NCBI GenBank assembly: GCA_902581775.1 | Contig: CACHPJ010000003.1 | Coordinates: 1 to 64,000, forward strand | Direction of reading: 5' to 3' | Length of the DNA: 64,000 nt | From: an uncultured Pelagibacteraceae bacterium | GTDB taxonomy: Bacteria; Pseudomonadota; Alphaproteobacteria; Pelagibacterales; Pelagibacteraceae | Part shown: in pieces, positions 7,623 to 16,674 of the stretch | Position numbering within the stretch: position 1 is the stretch's first letter | Layout: each line of letters begins with the position of its first letter | Notes under the pieces: generated by a model | Seen by the model: the letters and a program-made list of their open reading frames with translations, nothing else | Databases searched by the model: none | What the model was told of the DNA's origin: nothing | Program-made: the position numbers and the translations under genes

Positions 7623-9404
7623 ATGGCAAAAATGACCACAGAGGAAGCTTTTGTAAAAGTTTTACAAATGCACGGGATTGAACATGCGTTTGGGATAATC
7701 GGGTCAGCCTTTATGCCCATCTCTCATATCTTTCCAGATGCAGGCATAACATTTTGGGATGTTGCTCATGAGACGAATGGAGGTTTAATTGCAGATGGTT
7801 ATACTAGAGCAACTGGAAAAATGTCTATGGTTGTGGCTCAAAATGGACCGGGCATAACTGGTTTAGTTACACCAATCAAAACTGCTTATTGGAATCATAC
7901 TCCGCTTCTTTTAGTAACGCCTCAAGCCGCAAATAAAACGATGGGACAAGGTGGATTTCAAGAAGTTGAACAAATGAATTTATTTAAAGATATGGTTTGC
8001 TACCAAGAAGAGGTAAGAGATCCTTCAAGAATTGCAGAAGTTTTGAATAGAGTAATTGAAAAAGCCATAAGAGGATCTGCACCAGCACAAATAAACGTTC
8101 CAAGAGATTATTGGACACAAGTAATTGATATTGAGCTTCCGCCAATTGTAAGACTAGAAAAACAAGCTGGCGGTGCAGAAGCAATTGAAAGTGCAGCAAA
8201 ATTATTATCTGAAGCAAAGTTTCCAGTTATTTTATCTGGGGCTGGAGTAGTTATAGGAGGAGCAATACAAGATTGTGTAAAATTAGCTGAAAAGTTAGAC
8301 TCTCCTGTTTGCTCTGGATACCAACATAATGATAGTTTTCCAGGAAGTCATCCTTTGGCAGTAGGCCCTTTAGGATACAATGGCTCAAAAGCAGCTATGG
8401 AATTAATAGCTAAAGCTGATGTCGTTTTAGCTTTAGGAACAAGATTAAACCCTTTTTCAACACTTCCGGGTTATGGAATTGATTACTGGCCAAAAAAAGC
8501 AAAAATTATTCAAGTTGATATAAATTCAGATAGGATAGGTTTAACTAAAAAAGTAACGGTTGGTATTTGCGGAGATGCTAAACTAGTTGCACAACAGCTA
8601 TTAAATAAAATTTCAAAAGGAGCTGGAGATTCGGATAGACAAAAAAGAAAAAATTTAATTCATCAAACTAAGTCAGCTTGGCTACAAAAATTATCAAGTT
8701 TAGATCATGAGGATGATGATCCAGGCACAGTTTGGAATAAAGACGCTAGGGATAGAGATAAAGATAGAATGTCCCCACGACAAGCATGGAGAGCTATTCA
8801 AGCGGGAATGCCAGAGGATGTGATAATTTCAAGCGATATTGGAAACAATTGCGCAATTGGAAATGCATATCCAACTTTTGAGAAAGGAAGAAAATATTTA
8901 GCCCCAGGATTATTTGGTCCTTGCGGCTATGGTTTTCCATCAATACTTGGTGCAAAAATTGGGTGCCCAAATGTCCCTGTTATAGGTTTTGCTGGTGATG
9001 GAGCATTTGGAATTAGTATGAACGAAATGAGCTCATGCGCGCGTGAAGAATGGCCGGCGATATCTATGGTTATTTTCAGAAATTATCAATGGGGTGCAGA
9101 AAAAAGAAACACGACTTTATGGTTTGATAATAATTTTATAGGAACAGAATTAGATCCAAAATTAAGTTATGCTAAAGTTGCAGATGCTTGCGGTTTAAAA
9201 GGAGTGACGGTTAAAACTATGGCAGAAACTACAAAGGCGATAAAACAATCATGCGAAGATCAAAAAAAAGGTATAACAACTTTTATAGAAGTTATACTGA
9301 ACCAGGAATTAGGAGAACCTTTTAGAAGAGACGCAATGAAAAAACCAGTTCAAGTAGCGGGTATAAAAAAGGGAGATATGAAACCTCAAAAAGGTTTAAT
9401 TTAA
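7623..9404 (+). CDS. xsc: sulfoacetaldehyde acetyltransferase
   Basis: This 593-residue thiamine-diphosphate enzyme cleaves sulfoacetaldehyde with phosphate to sulfite and acetyl phosphate. The catalytic glutamate region VAHETNGGLIADGYTRATG is near residue 44. The Xsc-type segment GQGGFQEVEQM is near 105. The TPP motif GDGAFG with NYQWGAEKR lies near 458-490. Length (about 590-600) and the GFQEVEQM stretch separate it from acetolactate synthase and other TPP enzymes. Its product acetyl phosphate can be used by pta at 30054, and the sulfite by aprBA. It is divergent from suyAB. Confidence 0.93.
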   Translation: MAKMTTEEAFVKVLQMHGIEHAFGIIGSAFMPISHIFPDAGITFWDVAHETNGGLIADGYTRATGKMSMVVAQNGPGITGLVTPIKTAYWNHTPLLLVTPQAANKTMGQGGFQEVEQMNLFKDMVCYQEEVRDPSRIAEVLNRVIEKAIRGSAPAQINVPRDYWTQVIDIELPPIVRLEKQAGGAEAIESAAKLLSEAKFPVILSGAGVVIGGAIQDCVKLAEKLDSPVCSGYQHNDSFPGSHPLAVGPLGYNGSKAAMELIAKADVVLALGTRLNPFSTLPGYGIDYWPKKAKIIQVDINSDRIGLTKKVTVGICGDAKLVAQQLLNKISKGAGDSDRQKRKNLIHQTKSAWLQKLSSLDHEDDDPGTVWNKDARDRDKDRMSPRQAWRAIQAGMPEDVIISSDIGNNCAIGNAYPTFEKGRKYLAPGLFGPCGYGFPSILGAKIGCPNVPVIGFAGDGAFGISMNEMSSCAREEWPAISMVIFRNYQWGAEKRNTTLWFDNNFIGTELDPKLSYAKVADACGLKGVTVKTMAETTKAIKQSCEDQKKGITTFIEVILNQELGEPFRRDAMKKPVQVAGIKKGDMKPQKGLI

Positions 9405-9416
9405 AACAAACTTAAA

Positions 9417-9797
9417 ATGAAAAATAAGAAAAGTAGCAATAGAAGCTTCGGCATACTTTTTTTTGTTGTATTTTTGATATTAGGATTATGGCCTCTTTTT
9501 AAATCTCAAAGCCCCTCAATTACTCTTCTCTGTATTTCTGCAATATTTTTAATCTTAGGTATTCTAAATTCAAAATTATTATCCCCCTTATATATAATAT
9601 GGATGAAATTTGCTGATATATTAGCCAAAATTATCCCTCCGGTAGTAATGTTTTCTATCTTTTTTATAATTGTAACACCGATAGGTTTTTTTTTAAAATT
9701 AATTGGGAAAGATATAGTTAATTTAAAATTTGATAAAAAAAAGAAATCATACTGGATTAAAAGAGACAATATAAAATCCATGAAACGCCAATTTTAA
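9417..9797 (+). CDS. SxtJ-like small membrane protein
   Basis: This 126-residue protein has hydrophobic helices near residues 12-30, 33-50 and 70-95 and a basic C-terminal tail (FDKKKKSYWIKRD). It belongs to the SxtJ-type family. The family is named from a cyanobacterial cluster but is common beside NodU-like carbamoyltransferases and DUF5989 proteins in envelope-glycan loci. The same trio occurs here (9417, 10882, 11034). It likely scaffolds or assists the carbamoyltransferase at the membrane; no catalytic motif is visible. Confidence 0.7.
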   Translation: MKNKKSSNRSFGILFFVVFLILGLWPLFKSQSPSITLLCISAIFLILGILNSKLLSPLYIIWMKFADILAKIIPPVVMFSIFFIIVTPIGFFLKLIGKDIVNLKFDKKKKSYWIKRDNIKSMKRQF

Positions 9798-9807
9798 TTT
9801 TTTGAGA

Positions 9808-10773
9808 ATGATTAAAAATCTAATTTTCAAAACAACTTTTGTTCTAATATCTATTTTAATTGGAATTATAATTTGTGAATTTACTTTAAGAGTAAAACAT
9901 AGCTTATTCATTAACTATGATATTGAAATGTGGAAATATGCAAAAAAACTAAAACAAAAATCTTCAAATTTAAAGATAGGTCACACTCATGTAAAAAATT
10001 CTTCAGCCAAGTTGCAAGATGTTTTAATAAAAATAAATAATTATGGTCAAAGGGACATTGAAATTTCAAAGGATAAGATTGAAAGTTATGATAGAAGCTT
10101 TCTAATATTAGGAAGTTCAGTAGCTCTTGGATGGGGCGTTGAAAACAATAAAACTTTTACAAATGTTATGAATAATTTATCTAAAATAGATAAAAAAAAT
10201 TGGATTTTTATCAATGGTGGAGTTGGCAACTATAATACTGAAAGATATATTAATAATTACTTTGAAAATTGGCAAGAAATTGGTTTTACGGATATTATAG
10301 TTCATTTTTTTGTTAACGATACTGAAGTTATTAAGGATAACAAAACTAATTTTTTTATTAAGCATACCCATATTGGGGTAGTAGTTTGGAAATTAATTAA
10401 TTCATATAAGTCTTCATTTGAAAAAGAAAAGTTAGCTGATTATTATAAAAAAAGATATCAAGACAATTACGAAGGATTACAAGTTGCAAAAGTAGAATTA
10501 AAAAAATTAAAAAAACATTGCAATACTAAAAAGATTAAATGTCATATAGTTTTAATGCCCGATATACATCAATTAAAACCCTATAAATTAAAATTTATAA
10601 ATGAAAAAATATCTTTAATTGCTAATAAACTGAATTTTAATTATTTTGATCTTTTACCAGAATTTCAAAATATAAAGTTAGAAAAAATTTGGAATAAATA
10701 CCAAGATCCTCACCCAAATGCTTTTGCACATAAAATAATGGGAGAAAAAATTTATTACTTCTTAAATAACTAG
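9808..10773 (+). CDS. SGNH-fold hydrolase-like protein, membrane-anchored
   Basis: This is a 321-residue protein with an N-terminal membrane anchor (residues ~3-24). The SGNH block I is LGSSVALGWGVE, with the nucleophilic Ser in GSS. The C-terminal block V is QDPHPNAFAHKIMGEKI, with the D-x-x-H pair. Such proteins commonly acetylate or deacetylate surface polysaccharide. I choose the ATG at 9808; an in-frame TTG at 9802 would add two residues. It lies between the SxtJ-like gene and the DUF5989/carbamoyltransferase pair, fitting polymer decoration. Confidence 0.75.
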   Translation: MIKNLIFKTTFVLISILIGIIICEFTLRVKHSLFINYDIEMWKYAKKLKQKSSNLKIGHTHVKNSSAKLQDVLIKINNYGQRDIEISKDKIESYDRSFLILGSSVALGWGVENNKTFTNVMNNLSKIDKKNWIFINGGVGNYNTERYINNYFENWQEIGFTDIIVHFFVNDTEVIKDNKTNFFIKHTHIGVVVWKLINSYKSSFEKEKLADYYKKRYQDNYEGLQVAKVELKKLKKHCNTKKIKCHIVLMPDIHQLKPYKLKFINEKISLIANKLNFNYFDLLPEFQNIKLEKIWNKYQDPHPNAFAHKIMGEKIYYFLNN

Positions 10774-10881
10774 TTCTCTCTTCAACAGAAAACTTAATTT
10801 TTTTATTGGTATAATCACTCAATTAATAATTAATACTGGACAATCAGATAAATTTATATATTTTGATTTTGATTAAAATAT

Positions 10882-11034
10882 ATGATTTCTTTTGTAAAAG
10901 AGTTTTGGGAATTTTTAAGAGAAAGAAAGAAATATTGGTTGATGCCAATAATCATAGTTTTAGCTTTATTTGGTGTATTAATTGTATTAAGCCAAGGTTC
11001 TGTGATAGCACCATTTATATATACAATATTTTAA
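10882..11034 (+). CDS. DUF5989-type 50-aa membrane protein
   Basis: This 50-residue protein has the pattern basic/aromatic N-terminus (EFWEFLRERKKYWLMP), one hydrophobic helix (residues ~22-37), and a short end SVIAPFIYTIF. This is the layout of DUF5989 proteins found beside NodU-like carbamoyltransferases. Its TAA overlaps the carbamoyltransferase ATG (TAATG at 11032-11036), so the two are translationally coupled and the start of that enzyme is fixed at 11034. A longer reading of the carbamoyltransferase frame would bury this gene. Function unknown. Confidence 0.8.
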   Translation: MISFVKEFWEFLRERKKYWLMPIIIVLALFGVLIVLSQGSVIAPFIYTIF

Positions 11035-12872
11035 TGGTTTCAATTTTAGGAATTTCAGCATTTTATCACGATAGCGCGGCAACTTTATTAAAAGACGGTA
11101 AAATTATTGCAGCAGCTCAAGAAGAGAGATTTACAAGAAAAAAGCACGATGCGAGTTATCCATTTAATGCAATCCAATATGTCCTAGAAGAGGGAAAAAT
11201 TGAATTAAAAAATGTAGATCACGTAGTTTTTTTTGAAAAACCTTTTTTAAAATTTGAGAGGATTTTGGAAACATATTTAGCTTTTGCTCCAAGAGGTTTT
11301 AACTCTTTTAGTATGTCAATGCCAATTTGGTTAAGAGAAAAATTATTTCAAAAAAAATATTTATTTGATTGTTTAAAAAAGAATGACGGAAATTTTGATG
11401 ATATTAACAAAATAAATTTTTCAGAGCATCATTATAGCCATGGCGCAAGCGCGTTTTACCCATCTCCTTTTGAAGAAGCTATAGTATTAACTTTAGATGG
11501 AGTTGGTGAATGGGCAACTACAACAGTAGCTATTGGAAAAGGTAATGATCTTCAACTTTTAAAGGAAATACATTTTCCTCATTCATTAGGACTATTATAT
11601 TCAGCTTTCACCTACTATACAGGATTTAAAGTAAACAGTGGCGAGTATAAATTAATGGGTTTAGCACCTTACGGAGAACCAAAGTATAAAGACTTAATCT
11701 TAAACAAGTTAATTGACTTAAAAGAAGATGGATCATTTAGATTAAACATGGAATATTTTAATTATACCACAGGTTTAACTATGACTAACCAAAAATTTTC
11801 TGACTTATTTGGTCAACCAGTTAGAAATTCTAAAAAGGATCTTCTAACTCAGTTTCATATGGATATTGCATCATCTATTCAAAAAGTTACTGAAGAAATA
11901 GTTATAAAAATAACCAGAGCAATTTCCAAAGAATACAACATAAAAAATCTTTGTTTAGCTGGAGGGGTCGCTCTTAATTGTGTTGCTAATGGCAAAATAT
12001 TGAAAAATAAAATATTTGAAAAAATATGGATTCAGCCAGCTGCAGGAGATGCAGGAGGCGCACTAGGAGCTGCTCTAGCTTTTTGGTACAAAGAATTAAA
12101 ACATGAAAGAATAATAAATAAGAATGATCAAATGAATGGATCTTATTTAGGACCAAGTTTCAAAAATGATAAAATCGAGAAAATTTTAAATAATCTGAAA
12201 GCTAAATTTGAAAAGCTATCGGAAGAAAAAATTATAGAAGTAACCGCAAAAGAACTTAGCAATGGAAAAACAGTTGGTTGGTTTCAAGGTCGTATGGAGT
12301 TTGGACCAAGAGCACTAGGGGGTAGGTCAATCATTGCTGATCCAAGATCTAAAACAATGCAAAAAGAATTAAACTTGAAAGTAAAATTTAGAGAAAGCTT
12401 CAGACCTTTTGCACCCTCTATATTAGCTAACAAGGTTGAAAGCTGGTTTGATCTTGATACAGAGAGTCCTTATATGCTTCTAGTTTCAGAAGTAAAAAAG
12501 GATAAACAAATAAAAATGACGAATGAAGAAAAAGATTTATTTGGTATAGATAAATTAAATATCAATAGATCCTCAATTCCAGCTGTAACACATGTCGATT
12601 ATTCTGCTCGTATTCAAACCGTTCACGAAGAAACAAATCCAAGATACTTTAAGCTTATAAAAAAATTTGAAGATATCACTTCTTGTCCGATTTTAGTAAA
12701 CACCTCATTCAATGTCAGAGGAGAACCAATAGTATGTGATATTAAGGATGCTTTTAATTGCTTTATGGGGACAGACTTAGATATTTTGGTTTGTGAAAAT
12801 TTTATAATGTACAAAAACCAACAAGATAATAAATTAAAAAAAGATTATAAGTCTAAATTTAAACTTGATTAA
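11034..12872 (+). CDS. NodU/CmcH-family carbamoyltransferase
   Basis: This is a 612-residue two-domain enzyme. The N-terminal Kae1-like ASKHA domain starts SILGISAFYHDSAATLLKDG, and metal/ATP residues are visible in HHYSHGASAFYPSPF (about 141) and LTLDGVGEW. The C-terminal YrdC-like domain includes GWFQGRMEFGPRALGGRS (about 417) and NTSFNVRGEPIVC (about 561). Relatives transfer carbamoyl from carbamoyl phosphate to sugar or other hydroxyls. With SxtJ-like, DUF5989 and SGNH partners, a surface-glycan acceptor is the best inference. The start at 11034 is favoured because it gives the family N-terminus and the TAATG overlap. Confidence 0.9.
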   Translation: MVSILGISAFYHDSAATLLKDGKIIAAAQEERFTRKKHDASYPFNAIQYVLEEGKIELKNVDHVVFFEKPFLKFERILETYLAFAPRGFNSFSMSMPIWLREKLFQKKYLFDCLKKNDGNFDDINKINFSEHHYSHGASAFYPSPFEEAIVLTLDGVGEWATTTVAIGKGNDLQLLKEIHFPHSLGLLYSAFTYYTGFKVNSGEYKLMGLAPYGEPKYKDLILNKLIDLKEDGSFRLNMEYFNYTTGLTMTNQKFSDLFGQPVRNSKKDLLTQFHMDIASSIQKVTEEIVIKITRAISKEYNIKNLCLAGGVALNCVANGKILKNKIFEKIWIQPAAGDAGGALGAALAFWYKELKHERIINKNDQMNGSYLGPSFKNDKIEKILNNLKAKFEKLSEEKIIEVTAKELSNGKTVGWFQGRMEFGPRALGGRSIIADPRSKTMQKELNLKVKFRESFRPFAPSILANKVESWFDLDTESPYMLLVSEVKKDKQIKMTNEEKDLFGIDKLNINRSSIPAVTHVDYSARIQTVHEETNPRYFKLIKKFEDITSCPILVNTSFNVRGEPIVCDIKDAFNCFMGTDLDILVCENFIMYKNQQDNKLKKDYKSKFKLD

Positions 12873-12873
12873 T

Positions 12874-14163
12874 CTAATTAAGGTTTTGAATATAGTTTGA
12901 TATTATCTCAGCAACAATTTTTTGACCATTTAGAGAGTAATGTCCGTCTTTTTTATAGTATAAATCTAAAGAGGGATCTTTTTCTAATCTTTTATATAAA
13001 TGATCGAATAAATCTAAAACCAAAATTTCTTTATCTAATTGTTTTTTTAATAATACTCTTGTTTGTGAATAGTTTGAATAATCACTATATTTTTCGTCTA
13101 TTTTAGCAAAATACGGAAAATAAATCTCACTCTTTGTAGGATGAATTACCAGAATAAAATTTTTTTTTTCAAAAATTACATCTTTAAAAAAATTATTAAT
13201 TAAGCTGGCAGAATTTTTGACACCATCCTTGAGATATTTCTCATTTTTATATTCCTCAAAGTATCTAAACACATCTCCATTTATGATCTCTGTTTTAATC
13301 TTAAAATTATCATAATGATTAATTTTTGAGGAATAATCTTTTTTAGAAAAATTTTTAAATTCTCTCCTAACCTCAGAGTCTCCAGTAATAAAATCAGGCA
13401 AATATTTATCAGATAATATATTATTATTTCGTAAAAGTTCGGTAATTTTTAATAAAAAACCAAAAGTATAAGAATTAAACTTATAATTTATAAAGTATTC
13501 TAAATGGGGCTTGTAGCCAGCATATGAATTCATTTTATCTATACTTTTTTTAATATTTGTATCAGAAAAATTTTTTTCATTCTTTAAATATTTAATGTAT
13601 TTAGAAGAGTTTATCTCAGTAAAGTTTTCAAATAAGTCTTGAGGAGAAGAAAAATTATAGATTAATAAACTGTGGTTTATATATTTTTTAATCTTTTCAT
13701 AACCATATTCTTGAGATTTTATACCCCCTCCCAGGTTACCCAAGTTTACAATATCTATCCAGTCATTTTTTTTTTCTACTAATTCTACCCAACTATTTTT
13801 TAAATTATTTATTGAACCTACACCGCGGGTAAACGAGTCTCCCAATGCTACAGCGTAAGTGTTTTTATTATCATCAATCCCATCATCAAATAGTCCGAAA
13901 CCTTTATTTAATATATCCTTTGTCTTAAAACTGTCTTTAAATTCTTCTGTATAATGAATAATATCTATATTTGGATCAGGAAGAACTAACTCGATTTCAC
14001 TAAAATAATTATAACTAAGGTTAGAGATTTTCTTTTCTTTATATAATTTTAATTTGTTTTTAAGGCCGTTTATTTGAAAATAAGAAAAAAATATTAATTC
14101 AAAAAAAATAAAGAATAAAAAAATTATCAATAAGTAATAAGTTTTTTTTGATTTTATATTCAT
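12874..14163 (-). CDS. SGNH-like membrane-anchored protein
   Basis: This is a 429-residue protein with an N-terminal membrane helix (residues ~8-28) and an SGNH block I, ALGDSFTRGVGS (about 108). The C-terminal DGHYSLNGQKIVAEII supplies the D-x-H pair. It is longer than usual, with a lysine/asparagine-rich middle. The ATG at 14163 is preferred: it overlaps the preceding methyltransferase stop as ATGA (14160-14163). An upstream start at 14178 adds only five residues. It is probably a surface-glycan O-acyl-modifying enzyme; the substrate is unknown. Confidence 0.7.
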   Translation of the reverse strand: MNIKSKKTYYLLIIFLFFIFFELIFFSYFQINGLKNKLKLYKEKKISNLSYNYFSEIELVLPDPNIDIIHYTEEFKDSFKTKDILNKGFGLFDDGIDDNKNTYAVALGDSFTRGVGSINNLKNSWVELVEKKNDWIDIVNLGNLGGGIKSQEYGYEKIKKYINHSLLIYNFSSPQDLFENFTEINSSKYIKYLKNEKNFSDTNIKKSIDKMNSYAGYKPHLEYFINYKFNSYTFGFLLKITELLRNNNILSDKYLPDFITGDSEVRREFKNFSKKDYSSKINHYDNFKIKTEIINGDVFRYFEEYKNEKYLKDGVKNSASLINNFFKDVIFEKKNFILVIHPTKSEIYFPYFAKIDEKYSDYSNYSQTRVLLKKQLDKEILVLDLFDHLYKRLEKDPSLDLYYKKDGHYSLNGQKIVAEIISNYIQNLN

Positions 14164-14897
14164 TTTTCTAAAATACAATAAATATTAAAAGTAAAAAATT
14201 CTTCAAAAATTTTGATTTTACTAATAACATTAAAAATTTTAGCTATAGGATTATTTGAACAATTTTTATTAAAATAGTTTATCTTAAATGGAGAGTTTTT
14301 GAAGCAATTTTCGTAATCTTTGAAGGAATATTTATTCAGTCCCAAATCTTCAATTCTATTAATCTTAATTCCATCCTTTTTATTTAATCTTTCTATGATT
14401 ATTTTTTCTGGAATTATTAAGTGAAACCAAGGTAGAATTGTCCTTGTTCTATAATGATCACCATTGTAAGAATTATATAAAGGACCGAAACCTAAATAAG
14501 CTTTTCCTCCAGGATTTAATAAATTATACATTTTATTTAAAACTTTATCTAAATTTAAAGTATGCTCAAAAGTATCTTTTGAGAGTATTATATCAAATTT
14601 TTCAGAAAAATTATCACTAAGTAAATCAAAACTTTTGAAATTTACATTTTCTTTATTTTGTGAATAATTTCTTTCAAGATTTTTGTTAGCAAAGTCTATA
14701 AGTTCATTATTTAGATCTACTCCCGTAACTTTTTTTGCTCCAGAATTTGCAACATCGATACACAATGATCCATGACCACAGCCAAAATCTAAAATTGACT
14801 TTCCATTCAGATTTGGTTTTCCACCCAGACGGCTCCAAAATTTTTTATTTTCTGGTATACCTGAATTAAAATATTCTATGTGTTTTTGTTCTAACAT
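14160..14897 (-). CDS. class I SAM-dependent methyltransferase
   Basis: This 245-residue methyltransferase of the Methyltransf_11 type has motif I, ILDFGCGHGSLCIDVA (about residue 35), and acidic motif II, VTGVDLNNELI. Motif III/IV is in FDIILSKDTFEHTLNLDKVL. Aromatic residues after motif VI (LGFGPLYNSYNGDHYRTR) resemble sugar/natural-product methyltransferases. It starts 1 nt before the M23 peptidase stop and runs into the SGNH gene by a 4-nt overlap, so it belongs to the leftward operon 16674-12874. Likely acts on a surface sugar. Confidence 0.8.
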   Translation of the reverse strand: MLEQKHIEYFNSGIPENKKFWSRLGGKPNLNGKSILDFGCGHGSLCIDVANSGAKKVTGVDLNNELIDFANKNLERNYSQNKENVNFKSFDLLSDNFSEKFDIILSKDTFEHTLNLDKVLNKMYNLLNPGGKAYLGFGPLYNSYNGDHYRTRTILPWFHLIIPEKIIIERLNKKDGIKINRIEDLGLNKYSFKDYENCFKNSPFKINYFNKNCSNNPIAKIFNVISKIKIFEEFFTFNIYCILEK

Positions 14898-15707
14898 TTA
14901 TTTTGGTAATATAGTCATTGGATCTAATTTTATATCAAACCAATTTAATCTTATATCTAAATGAGGGCCAGTTGCTCTTCCAGTTCTTCCGAGTGTTCCA
15001 ATGATGTCACCTTGCTTGACTTTTTGATTTTTAGAAACTTTTATATCTTTTAAATGCATATATAAAGTACTAATACCATGCCCATGATCAAAAATTAATG
15101 TCCCCCCGGTAAAATATAAATCATTTTCTGCCAAAGTAACTATCCCATCTGCCATTGCTTTAATAGGAGTTCCTTCTTTACCAGCAAAGTCAAGACCGTA
15201 ATGTGGAGACCTTGGTTTGCCATTAAGTATTCTTTGACTACCATAAACACCGGTAATTATAGAATTTTCAATTGGCATTATAAAATTTTGAGTAAAAAAA
15301 CTTAAATCACTTTCAATGGCTCTAGCTTTTACAATTTTTTTATTATCATTTTTTATTCTTTCAAGAACTTCTTTAGGAGGAGTAACCATTTTGCTTGGCA
15401 ATCCATCTATTCTTTGAATTTTATACTTTCTTTTATAAACTTTTTTAAAGATAATATTCTTTTTACCCTCTGTAATGACTGTTATTTGAACATCATTTTT
15501 TCTATCTTTTGAAACTCCAAAAACGAAAAAACCTTTATCAGTAATCTTAATATTTTTTTCATCAATCATAATTTTAGATTTTGGATCTGTTTTACCGATA
15601 ATAAAACTGCCTTGATTAAATTTACCTTTAAATTCAACAGCCAATAATATTTCATTATTGAAAGAAAATATTAGTAAAAATAATAAATTTTTAAATTTAA
15701 ATTTCAT
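14898..15707 (-). CDS. M23 (LytM) family metallopeptidase, exported
   Basis: This 269-residue protein has a signal peptide (residues ~1-23) and a C-terminal LytM domain. The zinc-site motif is SPHYGLDFAGKEGTPIKA (about 168), followed by FDHGHGISTLYMHL and GRTGRATGPHLDIRLNW. The last motif has H-x-D where classical M23 enzymes have H-x-H. Alphaproteobacterial relatives often show this HLD form, so it is not by itself evidence of inactivity. Probable peptidoglycan endopeptidase in the periplasm. Its 5' end overlaps the upstream SGNH gene by 11 nt. Confidence 0.85.
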   Translation of the reverse strand: MKFKFKNLLFLLIFSFNNEILLAVEFKGKFNQGSFIIGKTDPKSKIMIDEKNIKITDKGFFVFGVSKDRKNDVQITVITEGKKNIIFKKVYKRKYKIQRIDGLPSKMVTPPKEVLERIKNDNKKIVKARAIESDLSFFTQNFIMPIENSIITGVYGSQRILNGKPRSPHYGLDFAGKEGTPIKAMADGIVTLAENDLYFTGGTLIFDHGHGISTLYMHLKDIKVSKNQKVKQGDIIGTLGRTGRATGPHLDIRLNWFDIKLDPMTILPK

Positions 15708-16674
15708 CTTTTAAATTCTCGTATACTAAATTATGGCCAATTTCTGATAAATGCATTGGATCAAATTTTTTAAATAATTTTTTTGGATTTTTAAAATTGC
15801 AAAATTGTTTTGTATAATCTTTATAATTGGCATTTAATTCAGTCAAAATTTTAATCACTTTGTTTTGAGGTTCTAAATTAGTTTGATTACATTTACCACT
15901 TCTTGTTTGATATTCATATGGCAATAAAATTATAGTTGTTTTAATTTTATTTTTATTTGATACATCCAAAATCTCACTAAAATCATTCTTTATATTTTCT
16001 AAAATATTGTTTTTATTATAAAGAGCTTTATCTGCTAAAAACCATCTTTTTGATGGGTCGGTAGTGACGCCTTTTATATATAAATAAAGATAAGATTTAT
16101 TTCTCAAATAAAGATTTACTTTATTTATAATTATATTTTTTTTAATTTTATCAAAAAATGACATATCATCTGCATTTTTAATTACTCTTATATTCGAAGT
16201 AAGCCAAGCATCATTCAAACAATATATTAGAAATAATTGCTGAATATTTTTGAATTTTTTTACGTATTTTAAATTTTTAGAATAATGAAAGGTTCCATAT
16301 CCAGGCAACGAAATATTGTAAATGTTAAGATCCTTGTTTTGTTCTCTTATTTTTCCAACGAAACTATTTTTCTCATCTACCCCATTTCCAAATGTAACAC
16401 TATCACCAAAAAAAATTATTGAATCATTTTTATCAAAACCTGAAAAATTGTTTGGTATTCTAAAACCATTTTCATCAGTATATGCTAATTTTCCATGAAC
16501 TATTCCCTCAGAATTTTTTTTATATGTAAAGTAATGAGGAACTTTTTTGTCCATCTCAAGCAAATTGTAGTCTATACCTAAAATATCTGCTAATTTGAAA
16601 AAGTTGGCTATAAATTCTAATAAAATTAAAATTATCAATACTGATATGAAATTAATAAAGATGACTTTTTTCAT
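15697..16674 (-). CDS. SGNH-fold hydrolase-like protein
   Basis: This 325-residue protein has an N-terminal membrane helix (residues ~5-24), block I IIFFGDSVTFGNGVDEK (about 85), block III-like LCLNDAW replaced by IYCLNDAWLTS, and block V DPMHLSEIGHNLVYENL. It resembles the other SGNH genes in the window (9808, 12874, 39149) in layout but not closely in sequence. Overlaps of 11 nt with the M23 gene and 1 nt with the SDR gene put it in one leftward transcript. Proposed role: acyl-group editing of an envelope polymer. Confidence 0.78.
   Translation of the reverse strand: MKKVIFINFISVLIILILLEFIANFFKLADILGIDYNLLEMDKKVPHYFTYKKNSEGIVHGKLAYTDENGFRIPNNFSGFDKNDSIIFFGDSVTFGNGVDEKNSFVGKIREQNKDLNIYNISLPGYGTFHYSKNLKYVKKFKNIQQLFLIYCLNDAWLTSNIRVIKNADDMSFFDKIKKNIIINKVNLYLRNKSYLYLYIKGVTTDPSKRWFLADKALYNKNNILENIKNDFSEILDVSNKNKIKTTIILLPYEYQTRSGKCNQTNLEPQNKVIKILTELNANYKDYTKQFCNFKNPKKLFKKFDPMHLSEIGHNLVYENLKDEI

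Noticed and set aside
10863-11033. 57-residue N-terminal extension of the carbamoyltransferase
   Set aside because: This DNA encodes the DUF5989 protein in another frame; the extension starts at TTG and has no family similarity.
14898-15707. M23 peptidase lacking the second His of the H-x-H motif
   Set aside because: The HLD form is common in alphaproteobacterial relatives, so it is not good evidence for inactivity.
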